Assembly (NCBI GenBank): GCA_965228615.1
Contig: CBDDHT010000004.1
Location: forward strand, 2,790,001 to 2,854,000
Length of the DNA stretch: 64,000 nt
Direction: 5' to 3'
DNA from: CBDDHT01 sp965228615
GTDB lineage: Bacteria > Pseudomonadota > Alphaproteobacteria > Rhizobiales > Methyloligellaceae
Shown here: positions 55,041 to 63,836 of the stretch, in pieces
Layout of the letters: each line of letters begins with the position of its first letter
Numbering within the stretch: position 1 is the first letter of the stretch
The notes under the pieces: generated by a model
Databases searched by the model: none
What the model was told of the DNA's origin: nothing
What the model saw: only the letters and a program-made list of their open reading frames with translations
Translations under genes and position numbers: made by a program

Positions 55041-55364
55041 TGCAATCCAGATGTCCGGTTTTAGGCAGACGATTGTGCTGTTGACGGTTGATAAAATTGG
55101 ACATGGAACACGACAATTGGTTTGGAATGACAACATCGGTAGTGTGAGAAGAAATATACTGAGATGAATATGCTCTTGGCATTTGTGATGCGTTCTTTTC
55201 TTTGAATTTGACCAATCGGGAGGCCTACACGCTTCCTGCCGAAAGTAAACCAAAACCGAACGCCCCAGAAAAACAGCTCAAAATCGGTGTTAGACACAGG
55301 TGACGATGAAAGCAGATGCTGCCATTGATTATTCACCAGGCTTCATTAACGCGTTCCAACCAGC
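55041..55364. other. Intergenic region between convergent genes
   Basis: About 324 bases between the XRE stop and the bactofilin stop. No terminator with a T-run or gene was recognised. Confidence 0.35.
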
Positions 55365-55973
55365 CTATCTTTGACTCCCGTCAAAGCGAGACGCCAAGAC
55401 ACGTGCTCGCTCCTCACTTTGCGACCTTTTCAACTTACGTAACATTTGCTGAACCCAGCTGTTCAGCGACGCAACCGGCCTGGGGGATATTTGAGGCGGG
55501 GGTAAAGAGTCTCCGCAGTCAGCAAGCTCCGGAGCAGCATCGGTCTGTGCGGACTGACAATCAGTCTCATCTTCGCAATCTGTGCCTGCCTCTTTCGTGA
55601 GTGATTGATAGTGCATGTCTCCATCTATACGTGCCGAGTTTCTCAGTTCTATCTGACTTGTGTAAATTGAGCCACGCACTTCGCCTGCGACGACAATATC
55701 GTTGGCGATGATATTGCCTTCTATTCGCCCTTTGGGACCGATTTCCAGTTCAGCGCAACAAACGTCGCCAATGATTGTGCCGTGGATTTCAACGACGCCC
55801 GTTGCGGTGAGGCCGCCGGTCATGGTAACTTCTGCCGCAACAATGGTTGGGCCCTTTTGCCGTAGTGCGCTTGCGAGCGATGAAGGAGTCAGATGCTGGG
55901 ATGGACTTCCTTCTGAAGCAAGCAGTTCGTGATCGGTGTAACGAGCATCAAGGCTATTCTTGTCCGCATACAT
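55365..55973 (-). CDS. Bactofilin, copy 2
   Basis: The 202-residue protein has the bactofilin beta-helix at about 40-130 (T-A-T-G-V-V-E-I-H-G-T-I-I-G-D-V and I-E-G-N-I-I-A-N-D), with N- and C-terminal extensions. The C-terminal 70 residues are acidic, then basic (K-L-K-R-S-Q). It is different in sequence and length from copy 1, so the two may co-polymerise. It lies in the cassette bounded by 121-base repeats. Confidence 0.82.
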   Translation of the reverse strand: MYADKNSLDARYTDHELLASEGSPSQHLTPSSLASALRQKGPTIVAAEVTMTGGLTATGVVEIHGTIIGDVCCAELEIGPKGRIEGNIIANDIVVAGEVRGSIYTSQIELRNSARIDGDMHYQSLTKEAGTDCEDETDCQSAQTDAAPELADCGDSLPPPQISPRPVASLNSWVQQMLRKLKRSQSEERARVLASRFDGSQR

Positions 55974-56734
55974 TGAAGCTTACCAACTCAATTGCGGTGC
56001 GTGCCTTCTACTGCAACGGGATAGGCGACGCCCTGCACATGTTCGGCGTTAGAATAACGACTGAGTGGAACCCCACCACATACCGGAAGTTGCATTGTGG
56101 ACAACTCGAGGGAGAAGAGCCGACTACGGCAGGCGTTATACGAAATGCCTGCTATTACCTTGTAATGAGAACCTCGAACTGTTGCCCAGAGCAAACCAAG
56201 TAAGGAACGACCCGAATTGAACGAGGTTGCGGAGAGGACGCATCACAACTCTAATGACCACGAATGAGCCTCGTTGGTCAGACAGGCTGAATCTCTCCGC
56301 AACGAAATTCAATATGCAGGATGAGGGCCAATTGCCTGGCAGATCGCAATTTGTCGCGATTAGGGTTATTGCTGACTTCTCAAACCAAAGACCCCGCTGT
56401 CCCTTACGCAGTGAAATACTGCCCCCGCGCAGTCAGCGGGAGACAGCACGGGGGCAGTAGGTGTCCACAGTCGAGACCTCACGATATGGACTGCTGAAAG
56501 CTAGTGCTGACGACATCGATGCGCAAGTGATATGAGAGCTGCATGAGTTATTCAGTTGATATTGTTTCATAAATATTTTTTCCGATGAGGTATTTGGACC
56601 AATCCAGTGTTGACAAATGGAAATGCCCTATGGGTTGATGCGTCGAAACTCACCGGGGGACGGAATATCGATAGGGCTCACTATTAGCATCACACCAAGA
56701 TGTTTATCATCCTGCACTCAGCTTGGATCAAGAA
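55974..56734. other. Intergenic region with a perfect 11-base inverted repeat
   Basis: 761 bases without an accepted gene. It includes TACTGCCCCCG at 56417-56427 repeated in inverse as CGGGGGCAGTA at 56449-56459, with a 21-base spacer. It could be an RNA hairpin or operator. A plus-strand 77-codon frame at 56227 ends in this hairpin, has no ribosome site and is rejected. Confidence 0.45.
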
Positions 56735-56896
56735 ATGGCAAAAGCCGAAGTTGTCGCCCCTGAGAAGGACGATAGTTATCTGATAGAAGAATTCAGCTTT
56801 GCCCAGTCGGCGCTAGTGATATCGTTTGTGGTGGCCGCTGGCCTGGTAGTTTCTATTCCGCCGACAAAGTTCGGTCCCGATTGCGAGACTGGCTAA
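56735..56896 (+). CDS. Small single-pass membrane protein, hypothetical
   Basis: A 53-residue frame with a charged N-terminus (A-K-A-E-V-V-A-P-E-K-D-D) and one hydrophobic segment near 24-40 (A-Q-S-A-L-V-I-S-F-V-V-A-A-G-L-V). GGATC lies a few bases before the ATG. It is just outside the second 121-base repeat. Short, so support is modest. Confidence 0.4.
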   Translation: MAKAEVVAPEKDDSYLIEEFSFAQSALVISFVVAAGLVVSIPPTKFGPDCETG

Positions 56897-56950
56897 AAAG
56901 CATCAGTATCATTGCGGACACCGCAAGAGCGGGCACGCCGGACGCTTACG

Positions 56951-57071
56951 ACTTAGGAGACATAGTAGACTTGGCTCGGAGAGCCGGTCCCCCGAGAGAC
57001 GTTACCTAGAAACAAGGTCAAAACAGGGTGCCGGCCTCCTTACAAAGTCCCCAACGTCTACTAAGTCTACC
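56951..57071. repeat. 121-base repeat, copy 2
   Basis: Nearly the same as 52667-52787, in the same orientation. The three differences seen are T to G in the left arm, G to A in the middle and C to A in the right arm. The outer five bases of the left arm (GGTAG) are absent here. Together the copies bound 52788-56950. Confidence 0.8.
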
Positions 57072-57192
57072 TAGCCGAGCCTGTGAGTCCCATGACGGGT
57101 CCTTGGACACTAGCTGCAATACGGTATCATAAAGATGGGCGCATTGCCTCCAGAAGGCATAAGACGTCCAAACCAAATATTGAACCCAATGT

Positions 57193-57531
57193 ATGGAAAC
57201 GCAGATACCTTGCTATCTGAGAACTCACCGCAAGCGTATAGGCTTTTCTCAATCTGAACTTTCATTCCTGCTCGGCTGCAATTGCCGATCAAGCATATCA
57301 AAAATTGAACGAGCCACGAGGATGCCGAATCTAGCGGCAGCCCTGGCCTGTGAACTTGTGTTTGAAGTCCCTGCACGAGAGCTTTTTCCCTTTGTCTCTC
57401 AATCGAGCGTAAAGCTCTTGGAGATGAATGTAGAGAGCTTGCATGCGAGACTGCAGACGGAGAAACGGTCACTAGAAAGAGATCAGAAACTCGAAAGCCT
57501 TGAGCGCTTGTCGGTGCGCTTATCAGTCTAA
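57193..57531 (+). CDS. XRE-like regulator
   Basis: The 112-residue protein has a helix-turn-helix near 7-60 (I-G-F-S-Q-S-E-L-S-F-L-L-G, then I-S-K-I-E-R-A-T-R-M-P-N-L) and a C-terminal helix (about 72-105). It is first in the rightward gene set with the RuvC-like gene. It may repress this set. There is no clear ribosome site. Confidence 0.7.
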   Translation: METQIPCYLRTHRKRIGFSQSELSFLLGCNCRSSISKIERATRMPNLAAALACELVFEVPARELFPFVSQSSVKLLEMNVESLHARLQTEKRSLERDQKLESLERLSVRLSV

Positions 57532-57542
57532 AAATCAAATCA

Positions 57543-58079
57543 ATGAAATCCAAAATAACGGGCGCTAAACGCGTCATCGGTTTTGCTGTTGCCAGCGGTC
57601 GCTATGGTTATGCCGCCTTTGAAGGTCTTGAGACTCTTGTGGATTGGGGAACCGCTAAGACGCCCACGAGCGATCTGAGTGTTGGGGTCGGCAAAGCCAG
57701 AAAGCTGATCAGTTGGCTCAAGCCTGAAGTCGCCGTGCTAGAGGATCTGGACGATCCTGAAATCAGGAAGGGCTTCAATGCACGCCGGCTCGTCTTGCTG
57801 CTAACCAAAGAGCTTGAACGAGCACGCATACCAATCAAGCGCGTACGAAAAGTCCAGGTGAGGCAGAGTTTCTCACGAACATCTGCGACCTCCAAGCAAG
57901 AGGTCGCCATTGCAATCGCCAAGCTCTATCCCGAGTTACAACGCTACCTCCCTGCGCCACGAAAAATCTGGATGAGCGAAGATCGCAGAATGGGCATCTT
58001 CGAGGCAGTCGGTCTGTGCCTTGCAGCCCACGGCTTTGGCTCCCAAGCAGCCAGGAAACCCTACCAGACAACAGCGTGA
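57543..58079 (+). CDS. RuvC-like / RNase H-fold protein
   Basis: The 178-residue protein follows the RNase H-fold order: first strand V-I-G-F-A-V-A-S-G, second-acid strand V-A-V-L-E-D-L near 63-69, and a C-terminal helix with D-R-R-M-G-I-F-E-A-V-G-L. In active RuvC-like nucleases the first strand has an Asp where Ala14 stands here, so catalysis is doubtful. It may be a binding or regulatory derivative. It starts 11 bases after the XRE-like gene. Confidence 0.6.
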   Translation: MKSKITGAKRVIGFAVASGRYGYAAFEGLETLVDWGTAKTPTSDLSVGVGKARKLISWLKPEVAVLEDLDDPEIRKGFNARRLVLLLTKELERARIPIKRVRKVQVRQSFSRTSATSKQEVAIAIAKLYPELQRYLPAPRKIWMSEDRRMGIFEAVGLCLAAHGFGSQAARKPYQTTA

Positions 58080-58229
58080 CCACTGAGAAAATAGAAACCA
58101 GAGAGCTGGTCGAATGAGTTCTTTTTTGCCGTGCGGACAGCAAGAAAGAACTCATGTGCCCAAATTGACTCGTTTGTGACTCAATTCCCATCTAATAAGC
58201 TTGCCCCCGATTCAAAGGAGGAACAATGT

Positions 58230-58625
58230 ATGCAATTAAAACTGCTGCGCACCCAAAAGCAGGGAATGATGGGAAAAGTGAAATTCCAACTGTATGCCGC
58301 GACATTATTCACGTCCGCGGAACAAGAAGCTATTAAACGCTTCCGGCTTGCTGGAGAAGTGGTTTATGCAAAGAACAAAGTCGAGGTGAAGACCGACAGT
58401 CCCCTTGCTGCCATTGGCTCGATAGCAGCGGCAGCGGCGTTTAATAAGCGGCTGACGGTGGCAGATTTGGCAAAAGGCATCACCATTGAGTGCAACGACA
58501 TCACGGAGATGCTGACCATTGAAGATCAAATCAAACAAGCTTGTGATGTTTTGGTTTCTATCCTGAACGCGGCACACTCGTTCAATGGTGAAGAAATCAT
58601 CGATTTTGAGGGGATGGCGGCATGA
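58230..58625 (+). CDS. Hypothetical protein of the ATPase operon
   Basis: The 131-residue protein has a hydrophobic Ala-rich part near 50-66 (A-I-G-S-I-A-A-A-A-A-F) and a helix with A-C-D-V-L-V-S-I-L. AAGGAGG stands eight bases before ATG 58230, which beats an upstream frame. Its stop overlaps the membrane protein gene by four bases. The function is unknown. Confidence 0.62.
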   Translation: MQLKLLRTQKQGMMGKVKFQLYAATLFTSAEQEAIKRFRLAGEVVYAKNKVEVKTDSPLAAIGSIAAAAAFNKRLTVADLAKGITIECNDITEMLTIEDQIKQACDVLVSILNAAHSFNGEEIIDFEGMAA

Positions 58626-58945
58626 AAATTCTGGGCATTATCTCTCTGGTCTTGGTGATCGTCGCGATTTTCACGCCGGGCATGTCATTGTATTTGACTT
58701 GGGCCGCTCTGGTGCTGGCAACCCTTGCCGCTTTCTCCCGTGATGGCATGACGTTGGCTATTCTGACGGTGGTTGTTGGTCTACTAAACTTGGTGCTGCT
58801 CTCGCCCTTTGCACTTGCGGCCCATGCCATGCCCTTGATTCTGGTAACCTCAGTTGTGCTGTTTCCAGCACCACTTCTCGTAGCTTTGCTACGTGGGCTA
58901 GGGTTCGTGTTTTTTGGCGGTGGCAGAAAGATAAAAATCAGCTAG
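58622..58945 (+). CDS. Small multi-pass membrane protein
   Basis: The 107-residue protein is almost wholly hydrophobic, with about four membrane segments and only short polar turns (F-S-R-D-G). It overlaps the gene upstream by four bases, and the ATPase starts three bases after its stop, so the three are one operon. It may anchor the ATPase. No family was recognised. Confidence 0.65.
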   Translation: MKILGIISLVLVIVAIFTPGMSLYLTWAALVLATLAAFSRDGMTLAILTVVVGLLNLVLLSPFALAAHAMPLILVTSVVLFPAPLLVALLRGLGFVFFGGGRKIKIS

Positions 58946-58948
58946 CTC

Positions 58949-61699
58949 TTGACCATCTGGAACAATCTTGTTGCTAACTTTAAGCGAGGCTGGGACTGGG
59001 CCGATGGCCCGACGGCCTCGCTTAAAAAGGGTGCGAGACGTGGAGAGCTGTTGGAGCTACAGCGACTCCACAGCAGTGCATCTAGTGCGCTCGCTTCACT
59101 TGATATTCTTGAGCCCGACCATGTTGCCGAAATTGCAACTCGATTTGCCGAGATCAGCTGCAGTGAATGTGAAAACCCACCAGCTCCCTGGTTAAATCAA
59201 CTACTAGCAGATTTCTCCTTCGCGCTCTTCCATTCGGCTGGAATTTTCACTCCTCCCAAGCCCATTGTCTTTTCAGAACTGAATTTCAAAGAGGAAGCGA
59301 CTCTGCGATCGCTCCTAGAGCGTCAGGTGACGTTTGCGGTCGATCCTGAACCCAAGATTGTGGAAATGGGAGTGATCATTTCCTTCTTCATTGAAGGCTT
59401 TCTGACCTATCTGCCGGCTTCGTGTTTCGACCCTACTGACTCAGCGACTCCACGTTTTTCCGTCGCTCTTATTGATCTCTTCAACACACCCCATGACGCT
59501 CTTGATGGTCTGCTAAATGTGCTTCTGACGGATCAGGATAAGAGGGATTCTGGCTTACTCAGAGCAATCGAGAGCCGTGTTGAGCGCAACATGCTGATTG
59601 CCTCTGGCATCAATCCAAATGACCATCAAACGTCTGCGAAAGTGAAGCTACCAGGAGACCAGCGCCAGTTGCCAGGCAGTGAGCTTGCACGGCAGTATTT
59701 TGCCGGTACGGCTTTTGAAAAACTCCTAACGGGCGTTGCGCAGTATCAGCTTCCTACATCTGCTCGGTTCGAGCATTGCCATGTGGTGGGTGGCTCAGGT
59801 CACGGCAAGACGCAATTGCTGCAAAGTCTGATTCTGAGCGATTTACAGGATAGCTCAGCTGAACCACCGGCAGTCGTGGTTATCGATAGCCAAGGCGACA
59901 TGATTGGCAACATCGCTAGGCTACAGCTGTTCGATCCGGAATTACCTGGATCACTGGCTGATCGACTGGTGATCATTGACCCGACTGATATTGCCTTCCC
60001 TCCAGCTTTCAATCTCTTCTATGTCGATCAAGGCCGCCTAGATACCTGCAACGAGTTCGAACGCGAGAAGATACTGAACGGCACCATCGAGCTGTACGAG
60101 TACATATTTGGAGCCTTGCTCGGGGCAGAACTCACACAGAAACAGAGTGTAATCTTCCGCTATCTTGCGAGACTAATGCTCTCAATTCCAGGTGCTACCA
60201 TTCATACACTCAGGCAGTTGATGGAGGATGGGGCGAGATTCAAACCATATATGGAGCAGCTGAGCGGAACCACGCGACAGTTCTTTGCAACTGAGTTTTT
60301 CCATCCCTCATTCACGGCCACCAAGAGTCAGATTCTCAAGCGCCTCTGGGGCATCTTGGCCAACCCTAGCTTTGAGCGGATGTTCTCCAGCAGAGAGAAC
60401 AAAGTGGATCTGTTCGAGGCTCTTGGATCGGGCAAGATCGTTCTGATCAACACTGCCAAGGATTTCCTCAAACAGGAGGGATGCGCCATCCTTGGACGTT
60501 TTATGATCGCGCGACTCTTGCAGGCGGCGCTAGAGCGAGCATCACTGCAACCGTCAGAGCGACGCCCAACCTTCGTGTTTGTCGACGAGGCCCATGACTA
60601 CTTTGACGGCAACATCGAGCATCTGCTCAATCAGGCCAGAAAGTACGCAATTGGCCTGACCTTCGCACATCAGAACCTGGGGCAGCTGTCAGCATCTTTG
60701 AAGGCTAGCATTATGGCTAGTACCAGCATCAAGCTGGCCGGAGGTGTCAGTGCCAAAGATGCCAGGGCACTGGCTGAAGAAATGCTGTGTGAGACATCGC
60801 TGTTGCAAGAGCCTCGCAAACACAAGACTCATACCGAGTTTGCTTGTTTCGTTCGGAATCATCTGGAACGACCACTCAAGGTATCAGTGCCACTGGGGTT
60901 ACTTGAAGAGCAGCCCCGTCTGGAGCAAGACAAACGGTCTCTGCTAGTCGGGCTCAATCGCACTCGCTATTGCTCCAATGCTATCGAGATTGATCACGAG
61001 ATAGAGAAGTATCAGACGCCGTTAACGCCACCAGTTGATCCAGTTCACTCGAAGCCTGAGGCAATGACTACACAAGCCGCTAAACCTTCCATTAGTGACT
61101 ATCCATCAGAGAGACCACCGGCTGATACCTCGAAACCACTCACTCGAACGCCGAGGAAACCAAAGCCAAAGATTCCAAATCTAGGCCAGGGTGGTGCGAA
61201 GCACACCTATCTCCAACAACTGATCAAACAGGCAGCTCAGGATCGTGGATTTCATGCGGTGATTGAGCAATCTGTTTTGGATGGCAAAGGCCGGATCGAT
61301 GTTGCCCTGCAGATGGGTGACACAAAGATAGCGTGTGAGATTTCCGTCACAACGAAACCCGATCATGAGGTAGCCAACATCACAAAATGTCTACAGGCAG
61401 GGTATGCGCGTATCTGCGTCATTGCAGAAAACAAGCGGCAGGTTGGTGCGATCCGAAAGGCTGCCAAGGCTGAACTTTCAATAGATAAAATGGCTAATGT
61501 GTCGTTCTTACTACCAGATGAATTTCTTGCCTACTTGGACGAGCTACAAGCCGAAGCCTCCTCAGCTGAAACAACGGTGCGGGGTTATACAGTGAAGGTC
61601 AAACACAAGGCTTTGAGCCCTGAGCAGTCTCAGGAGCGCAGAGCTGCGATAGCTGGGGTGATTGCTAAGTCGATGGCACAAACGAAGGACAGTAGCTAA
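58949..61699 (+). CDS. P-loop DNA-pump-type ATPase with C-terminal nuclease-like domain
   Basis: The 916-residue protein starts at a TTG right after the membrane gene. Its ATPase core has Walker A G-G-S-G-H-G-K-T near 282-289, V-V-V-I-D-S-Q-G-D near 310 and Walker B F-V-F-V-D-E-A-H-D near 543, as in TraG/HerA-type motors. A Pro/Lys linker (about 690-745) leads to a C-terminal domain at about 750-880. There G-R-I-D-V-A-L (near 781) and C-E-I-S (near 795) match the PD-(D/E)xK order, except that the usual Lys is Ser. It is probably a DNA motor with a DNA-binding or cutting module. Confidence 0.82.
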   Translation: MTIWNNLVANFKRGWDWADGPTASLKKGARRGELLELQRLHSSASSALASLDILEPDHVAEIATRFAEISCSECENPPAPWLNQLLADFSFALFHSAGIFTPPKPIVFSELNFKEEATLRSLLERQVTFAVDPEPKIVEMGVIISFFIEGFLTYLPASCFDPTDSATPRFSVALIDLFNTPHDALDGLLNVLLTDQDKRDSGLLRAIESRVERNMLIASGINPNDHQTSAKVKLPGDQRQLPGSELARQYFAGTAFEKLLTGVAQYQLPTSARFEHCHVVGGSGHGKTQLLQSLILSDLQDSSAEPPAVVVIDSQGDMIGNIARLQLFDPELPGSLADRLVIIDPTDIAFPPAFNLFYVDQGRLDTCNEFEREKILNGTIELYEYIFGALLGAELTQKQSVIFRYLARLMLSIPGATIHTLRQLMEDGARFKPYMEQLSGTTRQFFATEFFHPSFTATKSQILKRLWGILANPSFERMFSSRENKVDLFEALGSGKIVLINTAKDFLKQEGCAILGRFMIARLLQAALERASLQPSERRPTFVFVDEAHDYFDGNIEHLLNQARKYAIGLTFAHQNLGQLSASLKASIMASTSIKLAGGVSAKDARALAEEMLCETSLLQEPRKHKTHTEFACFVRNHLERPLKVSVPLGLLEEQPRLEQDKRSLLVGLNRTRYCSNAIEIDHEIEKYQTPLTPPVDPVHSKPEAMTTQAAKPSISDYPSERPPADTSKPLTRTPRKPKPKIPNLGQGGAKHTYLQQLIKQAAQDRGFHAVIEQSVLDGKGRIDVALQMGDTKIACEISVTTKPDHEVANITKCLQAGYARICVIAENKRQVGAIRKAAKAELSIDKMANVSFLLPDEFLAYLDELQAEASSAETTVRGYTVKVKHKALSPEQSQERRAAIAGVIAKSMAQTKDSS

Positions 61700-61843
61700 G
61701 AACTGTCATTTGCATGCTGGAATCTGCGCAAGCTTCTTAATATTTGTGAAATCCCCATACTACTCAGCTACATTGCAGTATGCTGACGGTCCACACTAAT
61801 TTACAGTGATCTCACAAGTGATTTCGGAGTTCAAAAAGCAAGC

Positions 61844-63055
61844 ATGTCTCAATGGGCTGGGTGGTTTGTTGATAATTGGCATTCCTTTCGCGCACTAGTT
61901 GGGAAAGGCATAGCTGAGCTAATAACCGGCGTGCTTTTTTTCATTGCGGGAATCGTTATCACGAAGGCGTACAAGGCATGTAAATGGGTGTGGGACTATT
62001 TCTGGCGCATACATAGAGTCAGAAGCGACGTAGGAAGGGATGAGAGCGGCGACTTACCTCGAGAAGGCGATGGTCTATGGGTAGCTCAGCCCATCTCAGA
62101 ACTGACAATTCCCGGCTACAACCACAATATTCAAAACGCTAAGATATTGGTTGTTGCCAATGCAAAAGGAGGTGTTGGCAAAACGACCGTGGCAGCCTGC
62201 CTAGGGGGCAGATTCGCCGAGATCGCGATAGCGAATAACCACAAACCAGTACTTCTTATTGATTTGGATTTTCAAGGGTCTCTCTCGTCGATGTGTTTCG
62301 TCGGCGAGGAAAATTGGCTACCCGGCCCGAATCGGGATTCGGAAGCCACGTATCTTTTGAGTGGGAATAAAGATGCAAATGAGATTGCCAATATTAGCAA
62401 ACAAGCAATGGTTGCCAAAGGCAATGAACTCTATGTGATCCCAAAATTGAAGGTCATCACATCCTACTATGACCTAGCCCAAGCTGAGAACCGTTTGATG
62501 GTCGAGTGGCTGATTGGAGACCGGAAGAAAGATCTCAGACTACATTTAGGAGAATTGCTGCACAGCAATGCCGTCCGCGAGGCATACAGCCTTGTCATTA
62601 TTGATTGCCCGCCTCGTCTGACAACAGGAGCAATTCAGGCCCTGGCAGCTGGCACACATCTGTTGGTCCCGACGATATTAGATAATCCCTCAGCCGAAGC
62701 AGTTGTTACGTTCGTTCGTCAAGTCGAAGTTTTTCGCAAGGCAGGGCTATGTCCTAGCATAGAGTATCTGGGGGTTGTCGCCACAGTCGTCGACGGACGG
62801 CAGAACCTTGAACCAGAACGCATCAGACTTAGCGATCGGATTGGCCTGAGTTGGGATGATGGCGGAGTGGATGGTAAGATATCGCTCTTGCCCATGCCTA
62901 CGGAAATTCCTGACAACAAGGCATTTCGAGATGCTGCAGGACAAGGTAACCCGTATTTCACCATGGGCGAAAACCAGCAGGTTAAATCAACGAAAGATGC
63001 CATTAAGGCACTTGCCAATGAGGTGGCTCGGAAGATGAACTTGCCACAGGATTAG
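61844..63055 (+). CDS. Membrane-anchored ParA-like ATPase
   Basis: The 403-residue protein begins with a hydrophobic segment at about 24-42, then a basic linker, then a full ParA domain. Deviant Walker A K-G-G-V-G-K-T-T is at 108-115, the V-L-L-I-D-L-D-F-Q-G strand near 137-145, and V-I-I-D-C-P-P near 250. ParA proteins usually lack a membrane helix; this anchor is unusual. It could place the element or a protein complex on the membrane. It is followed by a small partner-type gene, but no ParB was recognised. Confidence 0.8.
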   Translation: MSQWAGWFVDNWHSFRALVGKGIAELITGVLFFIAGIVITKAYKACKWVWDYFWRIHRVRSDVGRDESGDLPREGDGLWVAQPISELTIPGYNHNIQNAKILVVANAKGGVGKTTVAACLGGRFAEIAIANNHKPVLLIDLDFQGSLSSMCFVGEENWLPGPNRDSEATYLLSGNKDANEIANISKQAMVAKGNELYVIPKLKVITSYYDLAQAENRLMVEWLIGDRKKDLRLHLGELLHSNAVREAYSLVIIDCPPRLTTGAIQALAAGTHLLVPTILDNPSAEAVVTFVRQVEVFRKAGLCPSIEYLGVVATVVDGRQNLEPERIRLSDRIGLSWDDGGVDGKISLLPMPTEIPDNKAFRDAAGQGNPYFTMGENQQVKSTKDAIKALANEVARKMNLPQD

Positions 63056-63070
63056 TGGGGTCTATGGACT

Positions 63071-63721
63071 ATGAATGGGAAGGACTTTTCTGGAATCTTA
63101 GATTGCTACGCAGGCTTGCTTGATAATTTTCAATGTTTCGATGATGCAAGAATCTTGCGTGCCGTCGCTTCTGTACTAGCTGAAACCGGCACCCAAACTG
63201 TAGCAGCAACCTGCAAGAAACTAGAGAAACTAAAGATCACTGAATGCAATGGTACCGGCGAGGTCGGCAGGTTCCTTTCTACAGCGCAAAACCTCCAAAA
63301 GTGCGTCGAGGCGACTTCCAAGAAAGCAATCGTGGACGATCTGAAACGGCTGCTCGAATTTCTGCCACCATTTGCTGAGTTATCAGCTGGGCAGTTGAGA
63401 GAGGCACTGCAATCGCAGCCGAAGTCGGCGACGCGAAAGCGGAGTCGATCGGCAGCATCGCTTTCTGATGATGGCATTGCCTCTTACGTTCATCAGTTAA
63501 CGGATGCCCTAGGCAATGATCAGGCCTTTAGCGAGGTCTTCAACAGCCTGAAGAAGGATGTAGCAGTTAAAGCTCCTGTGGCTAAAAAAATCGCGCGTGA
63601 ATTTGCCAAGAAAGCAGGTCGCACGAAAGCCGATTCACTCAAACTAATTTGGGAGCGACATGCCTCTGTAGTAGGGGCAAAAGCTAGAGCAGTAGCCACA
63701 GGCGACAGAACTGCCGGCTGA
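63071..63721 (+). CDS. Hypothetical partner of the ParA-like protein
   Basis: The 216-residue protein has helical segments and a basic middle (K-S-A-T-R-K-R-S-R-S near 115-125). Its Lys/Ala-rich C-terminus (K-K-I-A-R-E-F-A-K-K-A-G-R-T-K-A) could bind DNA. It starts 15 bases after the ParA-like gene and occupies the position of a ParB, but no ParB motifs are seen. Confidence 0.6.
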   Translation: MNGKDFSGILDCYAGLLDNFQCFDDARILRAVASVLAETGTQTVAATCKKLEKLKITECNGTGEVGRFLSTAQNLQKCVEATSKKAIVDDLKRLLEFLPPFAELSAGQLREALQSQPKSATRKRSRSAASLSDDGIASYVHQLTDALGNDQAFSEVFNSLKKDVAVKAPVAKKIAREFAKKAGRTKADSLKLIWERHASVVGAKARAVATGDRTAG

Positions 63722-63836
63722 TATCAATTTGTTGGCTCGACGACGGACTTACATGACACGCTACCCAACGACAGGATGGATCAATTCACTGAGGAGGATC
63801 AGAACTCAGAAGTCCTGACGAGAGACACTAGCTTTA

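Noticed and set aside
56227..56460. Plus-strand frame of 77 codons
   Set aside because: It ends inside the perfect inverted repeat, lacks a ribosome site and has an unlikely amino-acid mix.
57110..57577. Minus-strand frame of 155 codons
   Set aside because: It is the antisense of the XRE-like gene, whose helix-turn-helix sequence is clear.
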